Source of the DNA: Intrasporangiaceae bacterium
GTDB taxonomy: Bacteria > Actinomycetota > Actinomycetes > Actinomycetales > Dermatophilaceae
NCBI GenBank assembly: GCA_012838445.1
Contig: DUPF01000005.1
Coordinates: forward strand, 1-32,225
DNA length: 32,225 nucleotides
Reading direction: 5' to 3'
Shown: positions 1 to 7,623 of the stretch, in pieces
Position numbering within the stretch: position 1 is the stretch's first letter
How the letters are laid out: the number at the start of each line of letters is the position of its first letter
The notes under the pieces: generated by a model
What the model was told of the DNA's origin: nothing
The model's input: the letters and a program-made list of their open reading frames with translations, nothing else
The model's database searches: none
Program-made: the position numbers and the translations under genes

Positions 1-36
1 CGCGATTGCGAAGTTATGGCGGCGGTGGTGTCCGGG

Positions 37-627
37 TCAGTCGTCGACGCCGCGGGCGCGCAGCGCCTCCCCCGTGCGTTCCGCGTGCTGGAGGGTGAGG
101 ACGACCAGGCCCACCGCATACGGGACGACACCGAGGCGCACCCCCCGGGCCCGGCCGGACTCCTGCAGCCGCCGACCGAAGCCGGCGATGACCGGAATGG
201 TCCGCACCGTCAGGGCCAGGGTCAGGGCCACTCGTTCCGGGTCCACCCCGAGCGGACGCAGCGGGGCCAGCGCGCGCTCGAGCGCATCGAGCAGATCGGT
301 CGTCGCGGTCGTCAGGGTGACCAGCGCCGCGATCGCCACCGCGAGCACGAGGATGACCGCGATGAGCACCGCGCGCTCCCAGGGCAGCACGATCGACTGC
401 AGCCCACCGATGACGACGGCGAAGAGCAGGATGAGCCGCAACGTCCGCCAGGCCTGCCCGGGAGTGATCCCCACGACGAGGTATGCGACCCCCACCACCG
501 CGGTCGCGATCGCCGCTGCCGGCAGTGTGGTGACGAGGACGACGAGGAGGATCTCGGCGGCGAGCATCAGCAGCAGGCGGGCACCGACCGGCAGTCGTCC
601 CACCGTGTGCGCGGTGCCGCCGATCAC
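37..627 (-). CDS. bioN: Energy-coupling factor transporter transmembrane protein (BioN/EcfT)
   Basis: This is the membrane-spanning T component of an ECF-type vitamin transporter; it couples the ATPase to the substrate-binding protein BioY. The 196-residue product is mostly hydrophobic, with about five membrane segments. It carries the two Ala-Arg-Gly motifs that mark EcfT coupling helices: one in ESGRARGVRLG and one at the extreme C terminus (ALRARGVDD). I placed the start at the GTG at 627, where the start codon shares GTGA with the stop of the upstream ATPase gene. The longer open frame to 741 lies inside that ATPase gene and has an unlikely arginine/proline-rich leader. It is the last gene of a coupled minus-strand operon that begins with bioY, so biotin is the inferred substrate. 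The T-component family is clear; the biotin assignment rests on bioY. Confidence 0.88.
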   Translation of the reverse strand: MIGGTAHTVGRLPVGARLLLMLAAEILLVVLVTTLPAAAIATAVVGVAYLVVGITPGQAWRTLRLILLFAVVIGGLQSIVLPWERAVLIAVILVLAVAIAALVTLTTATTDLLDALERALAPLRPLGVDPERVALTLALTVRTIPVIAGFGRRLQESGRARGVRLGVVPYAVGLVVLTLQHAERTGEALRARGVDD

Positions 628-1349
628 GGTCGCTCCGTCCGGATCGGGGCGGTCATGTCGGCCCGGTACCGGGCGATGACCTGCTCCGGGGGGCCGTCGT
701 CGGTCAGCTTCCCGTCGTCGAGGCGCAGCACCCGCTCGCACAGGGCGCCGACGAGGTCGAGGTCGTGGGAGACGACGATGAGCGACTCGTCCAGAGTGTC
801 CAGGACGGCGGTCATCTCGCGGCTGTTGCGCAGGTCGAGCAGGGTGGTCGGCTCGTCGCAGATGACGAGAGCCGGTGAACGCACGAGCGTGGCGGCCAGA
901 GCGAGGAGTTGCTTCTCCCCCGAGGAGAGCCGGTGGGCGGGGGCGTCGGCGAGATGCGCCAGGCCGAAGCGGTCCAGGGCGGCGGTGGCGCGCGCGGTCC
1001 GCTCGGCCTTGTCCAACCCGCTGCGGCGCAGCGAGAACTCGACGTCCTCCCGCACCGTCGGCATGACGATCTGGGCATCGGGGTCGGCGAAGCAGAACCC
1101 GATCCGGGCCCGGGCGGCGCGTCCGTCACGGACCGGGTCGACGGAGACGACCCGGACCCGACCGGTCGTGGGCGCGATGAGACCACCGATGACGCGCGCC
1201 AGGGTGGACTTGCCCGAACCGTTCGCGCCGATGATCCCCAGTCGTCGCTCGGTGACGGTGACGGTGACATCGTCGACGACGGTGCGTTCCCCGAAGGTCA
1301 CGCTCACCCCGGCCAGGTCGACGACCGGCTCCGGCGCTGCCCCACCCAT
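624..1349 (-). CDS. bioM: ECF transporter ATP-binding protein (BioM)
   Basis: This is the cytoplasmic ATPase subunit of the biotin ECF transporter, 241 residues. It shows Walker A (GANGSGKST, about residues 42-50), a Q-loop region (DPDAQIVMP), the ABC signature LSSGEKQ, Walker B with catalytic glutamate (LVICDEP) and the switch histidine (VVSHDLD). A single ATPase gene with one EcfT and one BioY matches the dedicated BioMNY type rather than a shared ECF module with two ATPases. The ATG at 1349 shares its A with the TGA of the preceding thiolase gene (TGATG), and its own TGA overlaps the GTG of bioN, so translation is coupled on both sides. Family assignment is firm; biotin specificity comes from context. 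Confidence 0.92.
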   Translation of the reverse strand: MGGAAPEPVVDLAGVSVTFGERTVVDDVTVTVTERRLGIIGANGSGKSTLARVIGGLIAPTTGRVRVVSVDPVRDGRAARARIGFCFADPDAQIVMPTVREDVEFSLRRSGLDKAERTARATAALDRFGLAHLADAPAHRLSSGEKQLLALAATLVRSPALVICDEPTTLLDLRNSREMTAVLDTLDESLIVVSHDLDLVGALCERVLRLDDGKLTDDGPPEQVIARYRADMTAPIRTERP

Positions 1350-2491
1350 CAGCCGACCCGCTCCACGACAGCGGCCAACCCCTGGCCGCCCCCGACGGCG
1401 ATCGCGGCCAGCCCGCGCCGACCGCGCCCGTCACGGACCAGGGCACTGAAGAGCCGCACGAGCAGGACCGCCCCCGACGCACCCCACGGGTGTCCGAGCG
1501 CCACCGCCCCACCGTCGCCGCAGATCCGCTCCTCCGGCAGACCCAGGGCGTCGGCGCAGGCGAGCACCTGCGCGGCGAAGGCCTCATTGATCTCGACCCG
1601 GTCGACGACGCTCCAGTCCACCGCCCCATCATCACCCCGCAGCGTCCGCAACGCGCGCACCGCCGGCACCGGACCCAGCACAGGCAGTGCCGGATCGCAG
1701 CCCCGCTGCGCGGACTCGGTGATCGCGAGCCCCGGCACCCCCCACCGGGCCCGGACCGCCTCGCTGACGATCGCGACGACCGCGGCACCGTCGTTGACGC
1801 CGGTCGCGTTCCCGGGTGTGACGGTCCCGTCCGGCCCGAACGTCGGACGCAGCCGGGCCAACCGCTCGGCGGTCAGTCCGTCGCGCACCCGCTCGTCCCG
1901 GACCACCGCGCCGACCGGGACGAGCTCGGCGGCGAAGACCCCGGCCTGCTCGGCAGCGAAGGCGCGCGCATGGGACCGGGCCGCATACACATCGGCCCGC
2001 TCCCGGGTGATCCCGGCCGCTGCGGCCAGTGCATCCGCGGCCTCCCCCATCTCCGGATCGGGGTGACCCGCCGGGGTGAACGGGGCCCGCGCATACACCC
2101 GGCCGTCCGGCCAGGTCCGGGTCGGTGCGGTCGAGGCGCTCTCGGCGCCTCCGGCGAGGACGACCTCGCAGCGACCGGCCGCGATCGCATCGGCAGCGGT
2201 CAGGACCGCGGCCAGCCCGCTGCCGCACTGGACGTCGACGGTGCGGGCGGCGACCTCGATGCCGAGCCCCGCGGACAGGGCCGCGACCCGGGCGAGGTTG
2301 CCGCCGGGTCCGAGGCAGTTGCCGAGAACGACCTCGTCGACGGTCACCGCACCGGGCAGGTCGGCGACGACGGCACGCAGCACGGTCGCGGCGAGGGCAT
2401 CGACCGTGACGTCCTTGAGGGCGTGTCCGGCGGTGCCGATCGGGGTGCGGCGGGCGGCGACAATGACCGGCGTGCGTGCGTTCACCGCCAT
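1349..2491 (-). CDS. Thiolase-family acyltransferase within the biotin transport operon, lacking the second catalytic Cys
   Basis: This 380-residue protein has the thiolase fold. The nucleophilic cysteine is present at residue 89 (DVQCGSGLAAV), as are NEAF and the histidine motif GHPWGASGA. However, the C-terminal motif that normally reads Cys-x-Gly-Gly-Gly reads AVGGGQG here, so the cysteine that acts as general base in biosynthetic thiolases is alanine. The other thiolase in this window (28576-29775) keeps it. The start is the ATG at 2491, which has a strong GAGGAGG ribosome site just upstream; the frame extends further to 2623 but inside the ligase gene. It sits between an AMP-binding ligase and bioM in the bioY operon. 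I infer a role on an acyl-CoA linked to biotin or its precursors (for example a pimelate-like chain), but the substrate is unknown. Confidence 0.82.
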   Translation of the reverse strand: MAVNARTPVIVAARRTPIGTAGHALKDVTVDALAATVLRAVVADLPGAVTVDEVVLGNCLGPGGNLARVAALSAGLGIEVAARTVDVQCGSGLAAVLTAADAIAAGRCEVVLAGGAESASTAPTRTWPDGRVYARAPFTPAGHPDPEMGEAADALAAAAGITRERADVYAARSHARAFAAEQAGVFAAELVPVGAVVRDERVRDGLTAERLARLRPTFGPDGTVTPGNATGVNDGAAVVAIVSEAVRARWGVPGLAITESAQRGCDPALPVLGPVPAVRALRTLRGDDGAVDWSVVDRVEINEAFAAQVLACADALGLPEERICGDGGAVALGHPWGASGAVLLVRLFSALVRDGRGRRGLAAIAVGGGQGLAAVVERVG

Positions 2492-3470
2492 CGGCGCACC
2501 TCCTCGGCCGCGATCGCGATCCGCAGCGCCGCGGCGTCGAGTTTGCCGCCGGGAGTGCTCGGCAGCCGGTCCGCGGTGAACCACCGCACCGGACGCTGCT
2601 CCCGCGGCAACCGGTCCCGGCAATGGGCGACGACCTCGTCCCGATCACCCCCGACGACGACCGCGGCGACCACCTCCCCGAGCCGCTCGTGCGGCAGAGC
2701 GAGCACGGCGCAGTCCCGCACGCCCGCGGCGGAACGCAGCGTCGCCTCGACGTCGGCGACGAGCACCGACACCCCACCGGTGAGGACCAACCCGTCGCGC
2801 CCGTGCACGGAGACCACCCCGTCGGTGACCGTCCCCCGGTCCCCCACCGTCACCCACTCCCGTCCCGACGCAGCGGGCCGGCAACGTCCCCCTCGTATCC
2901 GAGCGCGGTCCACCGACTGCGCACCCAGAGCACCCCGTCCCGGGACTCGACCTCGACCCCGGAGAACGGCCGCAGCACACCACGGCCCAACGCGACGAAC
3001 GACAGCTCGGCGGCACCGTAGTACTCGACCACCTCGATTCCCGCGGCCTGCGCCGCCGACCGCAGCCCGGACGCCAGGGCCGCACCGGCCACGACCGCCA
3101 ACCGCAGGGACGGGCGGAACCGCGCCGGTTGGTCGAGGACGTCGGCCAGCATCGTCGGCGTCAGGTGCGCGACGGTGGCATCCGCGAGCAGCCGCGGATC
3201 CCACCGGGCCGCGACCACCGATGCGGCGCCGATCCAGGCGGACTGGGCCCGCGCATACACGAAGAGCGAGGTGGGTGGCCCGGCGGCGAGGACAACATCG
3301 GCGGCCGTGATCCCCGTCGCCGCGGCGAACGGCTCGAACGAGTCCACCCACGACGCGACGGTCCGCTGCACGATCCGGGGAGTCCCGCCGCTCGTGCCCG
3401 ACGTGGGGACGCGGAGCAGGTCGGTGCCGTCCCCGTATCCGGCCGCGGCCAGGACCTCCTGCCAGGTCAC
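2482..3470 (-). pseudogene. Short AMP-binding acyl-CoA ligase (MenE/FadD-like), split by a one-base frameshift
   Basis: Two overlapping frames give one recognisable adenylate-forming enzyme. The first (GTG at 3470 to a TGA at 2850) has the P-loop [12 protein letters not shown] near residue 21 and an EYYGAAELS motif. The second (to 2482) has WVTVGDRG, GRDGLVLTGG and the C-terminal lysine motif PSTPGGKLD. The frames join cleanly as LRRDGEWVTVGD if one G is added to the GGG run at 2859-2861 (CCC on the plus strand). The composite is about 330 residues and starts almost at the P-loop, so it is shorter than typical FadD (over 500) and somewhat shorter than MenE. The GTG start overlaps the bioY stop (GTGA). 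Codon bias stays coding on both sides, so this is either a recent lesion or a homopolymer sequencing error. The ligase would activate an acid for the adjacent thiolase; the substrate is unknown. Confidence 0.8.
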
Positions 3471-4039
3471 CGCTCCGGCAGCGCCCGCCGCACCCCGACC
3501 GCCACCATGGTCGCCAGCACTGCCTTGATCAGGTCGCCGGGGAGGAAGGCCAAGCCGGCGAGCGCCGTCGCGTCGGTGCGCCAGACGAGGACCGGGATGC
3601 CGAGCAGGTACACCGCCGCGATCCCGCCGACGACAGCGGCGGTGAAGGCAGCCGCGATGACGTGGACCTTCGCGACGAGACGCTCCATGACCCAGCCGGT
3701 GACGAATGCGCCGAGGACGAATCCGACGAAGTAGCCGGCCGAGGGGCCGGCGAGGACACCGAGACCGCCGCGTCCACCGGAGAGCAGCGGCAGACCGGCG
3801 AGGACGAGAACGCAGAAGACGAGGACCGCCAGCGCGCCGCGACGGGCGCCGAGGACGAGTCCGGCGAGCATGATGCCCATCGTCTGCAGGGTGATCGGGA
3901 CCGCCAGGCCGATGGCGATGGGCGGGACGATCCCGAGGACCGCGATCAGCGCCGCGAAGGCGGCGATCAGAGCGATATCGGTGCTCGTGGAGCGGGACCG
4001 GTTCGGAGCCGACGTGGTCGGGGCAGAGTGAGTGCGCAC
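3467..4039 (-). CDS. bioY: Biotin transporter substrate-binding component BioY
   Basis: BioY is the integral-membrane biotin-binding S component of the ECF transporter. The product is about 190 residues with some six hydrophobic segments. It carries the family hallmarks [14 protein letters not shown] and, further on, [20 protein letters not shown]. It is the first gene of the operon bioY, ligase, thiolase, bioM, bioN. The start needs a choice: an ATG at 4051 has no ribosome site, while a GTG at 4039 lies exactly 7 nt after TATGGT, a good -10 hexamer that overlaps the ATG. This fits a leaderless transcript, so I use 4039. Inverted repeats at 4069-4111 and 4116-4133 lie directly upstream and may be an operator and/or the etfA terminator. 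The family call is very secure; the start is inferred. Confidence 0.93.
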   Translation of the reverse strand: MRTHSAPTTSAPNRSRSTSTDIALIAAFAALIAVLGIVPPIAIGLAVPITLQTMGIMLAGLVLGARRGALAVLVFCVLVLAGLPLLSGGRGGLGVLAGPSAGYFVGFVLGAFVTGWVMERLVAKVHVIAAAFTAAVVGGIAAVYLLGIPVLVWRTDATALAGLAFLPGDLIKAVLATMVAVGVRRALPER

Positions 4040-4046
4040 GAGGAGA

Positions 4047-4052
4047 ACCATA
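4047..4052 (-). promoter_or_regulatory. Candidate leaderless -10 element of bioY
   Basis: On the minus strand TATGGT is followed by seven bases (TCTCCTC) and then GTG at 4039. The TANNNT hexamer and 7-nt spacing match the pattern upstream of five other genes in this window. No Shine-Dalgarno sequence is present for either possible bioY start. Confidence 0.5.
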
Positions 4053-4068
4053 GTGGCTCGCAGGTATG

Positions 4069-4111
4069 CGACGAGGGACCGGTCCGCAAACGGGTCACCG
4101 GTCCCTCGTCG
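4069..4111. terminator. Perfect 15-bp inverted repeat between etfA and bioY
   Basis: The arms 4069-4083 (CGACGAGGGACCGGT) and 4097-4111 are exact reverse complements with a 13-nt loop. It lies 30 bp past the etfA stop, so it can form a strong RNA hairpin ending the etf transcript, although no U-tract follows. It also covers the expected -35 region of the candidate bioY promoter, so an operator role is equally possible. Confidence 0.6.
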
Positions 4112-4115
4112 GGTG

Positions 4116-4133
4116 GCGCGGCACGTGCCGCGC
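4116..4133. repeat. Perfect 18-bp palindrome just after etfA
   Basis: GCGCGGCACGTGCCGCGC reads the same on both strands, with CACGTG at its centre. It is 7 bp beyond the etfA stop and about 75 bp upstream of bioY. It may be part of the terminator region or a binding site for a dimeric regulator; nothing in the sequence decides between these. Confidence 0.45.
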
Positions 4134-4140
4134 GGTGGGG

Positions 4141-5100
4141 TCAGCCCTTGGCCTCGTTGACCTTCTCGGTCGCCTGCGGCAGGACGGTGAACAGGTCACC
4201 GACGACACCGAAGTCGACGAGTTCGAAGATCGGGGCCTCCTCGTCCTTGTTCACCGCGACGATGGTCTTCGAGGTCTGCATCCCGGCACGGTGCTGGATG
4301 GCACCGGAGATGCCGGCCGCCACATACAGCTGCGGGGAGACCTGCTTGCCGGTCTGGCCGACCTGGTGCGAGTGCGGGTACCAGCCGGCGTCGACCGCGG
4401 CGCGCGAGGCGCCGACCGCGGCGCCGAGGCTGTCGGCGAACTCCTCGACCTTGGAGAAGTCACCGGCGGTGCCACGGCCACCGGAGACGACGATCGCCGC
4501 CTCGGTCAGCTCGGGGCGACCGGTCGCCTGCTTCTCCTTGGCCTCGACGATCCGGGCGGCCTTGGCGGCCTCCGAGATGGTCACCTCGACGGGGGCATCG
4601 GCGGCAGCGCCGGCAGCCTCCTCCGGGGCGGCGGAGTTGGGCTTGACCGCGATGATCGGGGTGCCCTTGGTCACGGTGGCCGCAACGGTGTAGGAGCCGG
4701 CGAAGACGGACTGGGTGGTCTGGACGCCACCGTCCGCACCGGCCTGGACGTCCACCGCGTCGGTGATCAGACCGGACTCGGTCTTGATCGCGAGGCGGGC
4801 CGCAACCTCCTTGCCGGCCGGGTTGGCCGGGATGAGCACCGCAGCCGGGGAGGTCTGCTCGACGAGGGCGGCGAGCACCTCGGCCTGCGGGGCCACGAGG
4901 TAGTCGGTGACGTCGGCGCCGGAGACGGCGTAGACCTTCTCCGCACCGAACTTGGCCAGGGTGTCCCTGGCGGCGTCGAGCCCGTCGCCGATGAAGACGG
5001 CGGACGGCTCACCCAGACGGCGGGCGATAGTGAGCAGCTCGGCAGTGGTCTTGCGGACCTCGCCGCCCACGTGGTCGACGAGTACGAGAACTTCAGCCAT
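4141..5100 (-). CDS. etfA: Electron transfer flavoprotein subunit alpha
   Basis: EtfA with EtfB forms the FAD-carrying heterodimer that takes electrons from acyl-CoA dehydrogenases and passes them toward the quinone pool. The 319-residue product has the N-terminal ETF domain (about 1-185) and the C-terminal FAD-binding domain (about 195-319). The latter shows SGGRGT, the [20 protein letters not shown] stretch, [32 protein letters not shown]. The start is the ATG at 5100, with AAAGGA about 11 nt upstream; a TTG at 5109 is too close to that site. It lies 32 bp after etfB in the same operon. The length and motifs are those of the housekeeping ETF, not the FixAB type. Confidence 0.97.
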   Translation of the reverse strand: MAEVLVLVDHVGGEVRKTTAELLTIARRLGEPSAVFIGDGLDAARDTLAKFGAEKVYAVSGADVTDYLVAPQAEVLAALVEQTSPAAVLIPANPAGKEVAARLAIKTESGLITDAVDVQAGADGGVQTTQSVFAGSYTVAATVTKGTPIIAVKPNSAAPEEAAGAAADAPVEVTISEAAKAARIVEAKEKQATGRPELTEAAIVVSGGRGTAGDFSKVEEFADSLGAAVGASRAAVDAGWYPHSHQVGQTGKQVSPQLYVAAGISGAIQHRAGMQTSKTIVAVNKDEEAPIFELVDFGVVGDLFTVLPQATEKVNEAKG

Positions 5101-5132
5101 GGTGATCAATGTCCTTTCTACGAACTCGTCGA

Positions 5133-5915
5133 TCAGATGAACTTGTTGGCGGCGAGGAACTCGGCGAGCTTCACTCCGCCGTCTCCCTCATCGGTGACGA
5201 TGGTGCCCTGCTGGCGCGGCGGACGCTTGGTGACGTCCTGCACCGCGGTCCAGGCCGCCGCCAGACCGACCTGCGCGGCGTCGATGCCGAGGTCGGCCAG
5301 ACCCCACGTCTCGACCGGCTTCTTCTTCGCGGCCATGATGCCCTTGAAGGACGGGTAGCGCGGCTCGTTGATCTGGTCGGTGACCGAGACCACGGCCGGC
5401 AGCGAGGCGGTGATCGTCTCCGAGGCGGCGTCACCGTCGCGGCGGATGGTCACGGCGTCACCGTCGACGCTCAGCTCGGAGGCGAGAGTCACCTGCGGCA
5501 GACCGAGACGCTCGGCGAGCATCGCCGGGACGACACTCATCGTGCCGTCGGTCGAGGCCATCCCGGTCAGGACGAGCTTGGCGTCGCCGATCTTCTTGAT
5601 CGCCTCGGCGAGGATGAGGGAGGTGGCGGGGGCGTCGGATCCGGCGATGGCGTCGTCGCTGATGTGGACACCGGAGTCGGCACCCATCTGCAGCGCCTTC
5701 TTCACCGCGTCCCCGGCCTGGTCGGGGCCGACGGTGAGGACGACAACCTCACCATCGCCGGACTCGGCGAGCTTGAGGGCCTCTTCCACCGCATACTCGT
5801 CGAGCTCGCTCAGCAGGCCGTCGACGCTCTCGCGGTCGGTGGTGTGGTCAGCGGCGTCGAATCCACGCTCGGACTGGGCGTCCGGGACGTGCTTGACACA
5901 GACGACGATCTTCAT
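5133..5915 (-). CDS. etfB: Electron transfer flavoprotein subunit beta
   Basis: EtfB is the AMP-binding partner of EtfA. The 260-residue protein begins MKIVVCVKHVPDAQSERGF, typical of the family, and contains the conserved region DAKLVLTGMASTDGTMSVVP and a C-terminal tail ending EFLAANKFI that wraps the alpha subunit. The ATG at 5915 follows a GGAAGGAC ribosome site at good spacing; the frame open to 6050 has no family similarity before this point. It is first in the etfB-etfA operon. The promoter should lie in the long non-coding stretch upstream, but I cannot point to convincing -35/-10 boxes there. The neighbouring enoyl-CoA hydratase and the thiolases elsewhere in the window fit a fatty-acid or acyl-CoA oxidation setting. 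Confidence 0.97.
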   Translation of the reverse strand: MKIVVCVKHVPDAQSERGFDAADHTTDRESVDGLLSELDEYAVEEALKLAESGDGEVVVLTVGPDQAGDAVKKALQMGADSGVHISDDAIAGSDAPATSLILAEAIKKIGDAKLVLTGMASTDGTMSVVPAMLAERLGLPQVTLASELSVDGDAVTIRRDGDAASETITASLPAVVSVTDQINEPRYPSFKGIMAAKKKPVETWGLADLGIDAAQVGLAAAWTAVQDVTKRPPRQQGTIVTDEGDGGVKLAEFLAANKFI

Positions 5916-6233
5916 TCGGTTCGTCCTTCCCAATGGTGTCGGGGATGAATCGGTGATCAGTGCTTGGCATGGAGTGGTTCGGCCGGACGACGCGACGCAC
6001 CGAGCGCACGCCGAAGCCGGTCGACGATCGAAGTCCATCCTCCCAGGCATCCATGCTCTGGACTATTCGAGAGCGCGTGAGACTGCCCACGTTTGCACCA
6101 TGGGTGCCCGCAACCACCCCCGTCGACGGATGGTTCCGGGACCGGTTCTGCGCCAGAAGCGGTCCCAGAACCATCCGTCAACGGGATGGGAGGGACCGAC
6201 GGATGGAGGGTATGCGTCGGTCGGCTGGGTCGG
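5916..6233. other. Non-coding interval between etfB and the enoyl-CoA hydratase gene
   Basis: This 318-bp stretch has no credible gene on either strand; open frames crossing it lack family similarity and normal codon bias. It holds the etfBA promoter region (minus strand, not resolved), a long hairpin at 6125-6179 and a second, shorter inverted repeat (6194-6201 with 6215-6222, GACCGACG/CGTCGGTC). Confidence 0.6.
6125..6179. terminator. Long imperfect hairpin downstream of the enoyl-CoA hydratase gene
   Basis: GACGGATGGTTC (6125-6136) pairs with GAACCATCCGTC (6168-6179). After one mismatch, GGGACCG (6138-6144) pairs with CGGTCCC (6160-6166). That gives 19 paired bases around a 15-nt loop. 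It lies about 55 bp past the hydratase stop and would end that minus-strand transcript; no U-tract follows. Confidence 0.6.
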
Positions 6234-7037
6234 TCAGGAGCCGGTGAAGGTCGCCTTGCCGGGGCCGTTGGCGATGAAGGACTCCATACCGGCCTTCTGG
6301 TCGTTCGTGGCGAACAGCGCGGAGAAGACCATCCGCTCGATCTCCAGACCGGTCTCGAGGTCGACCTCGAGCCCGCGGTCGATGGCCTCCTTCGCGGCGC
6401 GCAGGGCGTAGGCGGGGCCACCGACGTACTGCGCCATCCGGGCCCGGGCCGCCGCGTAGACCGCGCACCCGTCCTCGTCACCGGCCGCGTCGGTGTCGAT
6501 GACCTCGTCGACCAGACCCATGTCGAGGGCCTCGTCGGCGGAGACGAACCGGCCGGAGAAGATCAGGTCCTTGGCCTTGGCCGGGCCGACGAGGCGGGCC
6601 AGCCGCTGGGTGCCGCCGGCTCCGGGGATGACGCCGAGGAGGATCTCCGGCTGGCCGAGCTTGGCCTTCTTGGCCGCGATGCGGAAGTCGCACGCGAGCG
6701 CGACCTCACAGCCGCCGCCGAGGGCATAGCCGGTGATCGCCGCGATCGTCGGCTTGGGGATGTGCGCCAGGGCCCGGGTGAAGCCCTGCAGGAGGGTCCC
6801 GTGGTCGGCCATGTCGGTGTACGACATCGTGGCCATCTCCTTGATGTCGGCGCCGGCGGCGAAGACCTTCTCGCCTCCGTAGACGATGACCGCGGCCACG
6901 TCCTTGTCGACGCTGACCTGTTCGCACGCCTGCGCCAACGCGGCCTGGATCTCGGCGTTGAGGGCGTTCATCGGCGGCCGGTCCAGCCGCAACGTCGCAA
7001 TACCGTCCTCGATCTCGAGCCGGACGAAGTCACTCAC
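6234..7037 (-). CDS. Enoyl-CoA hydratase/isomerase family protein
   Basis: This crotonase-fold enzyme of 267 residues should add water to trans-2-enoyl-CoA (for example crotonyl-CoA). The two catalytic glutamates of true hydratases are in place: Glu111 in LGGGCEVALACDFR and Glu131 in LGQPEILLGVIPGAGGTQ, 20 residues apart as in the family. The oxyanion-hole loop AAGADIKEM is at about 61-69. The start is the GTG at 7037, preceded by AAGGAG at 7-nt spacing; this GTG overlaps the stop of the upstream YbjN-like gene by 8 bp, so the two are coupled. A frame open to 7163 runs antiparallel-frame through that upstream gene and is rejected. Its likely pathway is beta-oxidation or C4 acyl-CoA interconversion together with the thiolase, Ccr and ETF encoded nearby; exact chain length is not evident. 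Confidence 0.93.
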   Translation of the reverse strand: MSDFVRLEIEDGIATLRLDRPPMNALNAEIQAALAQACEQVSVDKDVAAVIVYGGEKVFAAGADIKEMATMSYTDMADHGTLLQGFTRALAHIPKPTIAAITGYALGGGCEVALACDFRIAAKKAKLGQPEILLGVIPGAGGTQRLARLVGPAKAKDLIFSGRFVSADEALDMGLVDEVIDTDAAGDEDGCAVYAAARARMAQYVGGPAYALRAAKEAIDRGLEVDLETGLEIERMVFSALFATNDQKAGMESFIANGPGKATFTGS

Positions 7038-7539
7038 TGTCGTTCTCCTTGTTCTGCTGCTGTTCGGGATTCTGCTGCTGACGCTTCTGCTCGGCGATGT
7101 GCTCGGCGAGTTTGACGATCCGCTCGTGGAAGGACTGCACCGTGGCGAGGGTGATCTGCACACTCACCCCGAGCAGTTGTTTGACGGCCTCGTCACTGGT
7201 GACGATGTGCTCCGAGGTCACCACGAGCGCGTCGTTGCCGAGGCCCGCCTTGACCATCGTCATCGACAGGTTGATGTCGTTGCAGACGGACAACTGCATG
7301 ATCTTGTCCTGAGGCACCGGGTCGGCGAGCTTCCACTGGCCGAAGACCCGCATGATCCGCACCTCCTTCTCCAGGCAGCGCACGAACATCTGCTGGTCGT
7401 TGGCCTTGAACGCGACATCCCCGTCGGCGTCGACATTGGGCTCCAGACCGAGGTCCTGGAGGGCGTCGAGGACCAGACCCCGCAGCGGGTGCTCGTCCGG
7501 CGGCGGCGGGAAGTTCGGCAGGGCGGTGGGATCACTCAT
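7030..7539 (-). CDS. YbjN domain-containing protein
   Basis: The 169-residue soluble protein resembles the YbjN / type III secretion chaperone-like domain widespread in actinobacteria: an N-terminal segment HPLRGLVLDALQDLGLEP, a strand-rich middle (GDVAFKANDQQMFVRCLE) and a helical part (DINLSMTMVKAGLGNDALVV). The C terminus is a glutamine/asparagine-rich tail (QKRQQQNPEQQQNKEN) that looks disordered. The ATG at 7539 follows GGTGGA. It overlaps the downstream hydratase gene by 8 bp, so the two are co-expressed, though no functional link is known to me. The biochemical role of the family is not established; I name only the domain. Confidence 0.75.
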   Translation of the reverse strand: MSDPTALPNFPPPPDEHPLRGLVLDALQDLGLEPNVDADGDVAFKANDQQMFVRCLEKEVRIMRVFGQWKLADPVPQDKIMQLSVCNDINLSMTMVKAGLGNDALVVTSEHIVTSDEAVKQLLGVSVQITLATVQSFHERIVKLAEHIAEQKRQQQNPEQQQNKENDSE

Positions 7540-7608
7540 ACATCCACCGTAACGAACCGCCGCCCATGACGACGGTCACGGGTTCTGGAAGGCCCGCGTC
7601 TTGTTGCT

Positions 7609-7614
7609 TAGGAT
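7609..7614 (+). promoter_or_regulatory. Candidate -10 element or ribosome site of glgX
   Basis: TAGGAT lies 9 nt before the glgX ATG. It fits an actinobacterial -10 hexamer near a leaderless start, but its AGGA could instead act as a Shine-Dalgarno sequence; the sequence does not separate the two. Confidence 0.35.
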
Positions 7615-7623
7615 GATCCCGCC

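Noticed and set aside
16..1449. Plus-strand open frame opposite bioN and bioM
   Set aside because: Arg/Asp/Gln-rich translation; the minus strand carries clear EcfT and ABC ATPase motifs.
2850..2881. Programmed -1 frameshifting in the ligase gene
   Set aside because: The overlap region contains no typical slippery heptamer with a following hairpin that I could find; a lost G in a GGG run is simpler.
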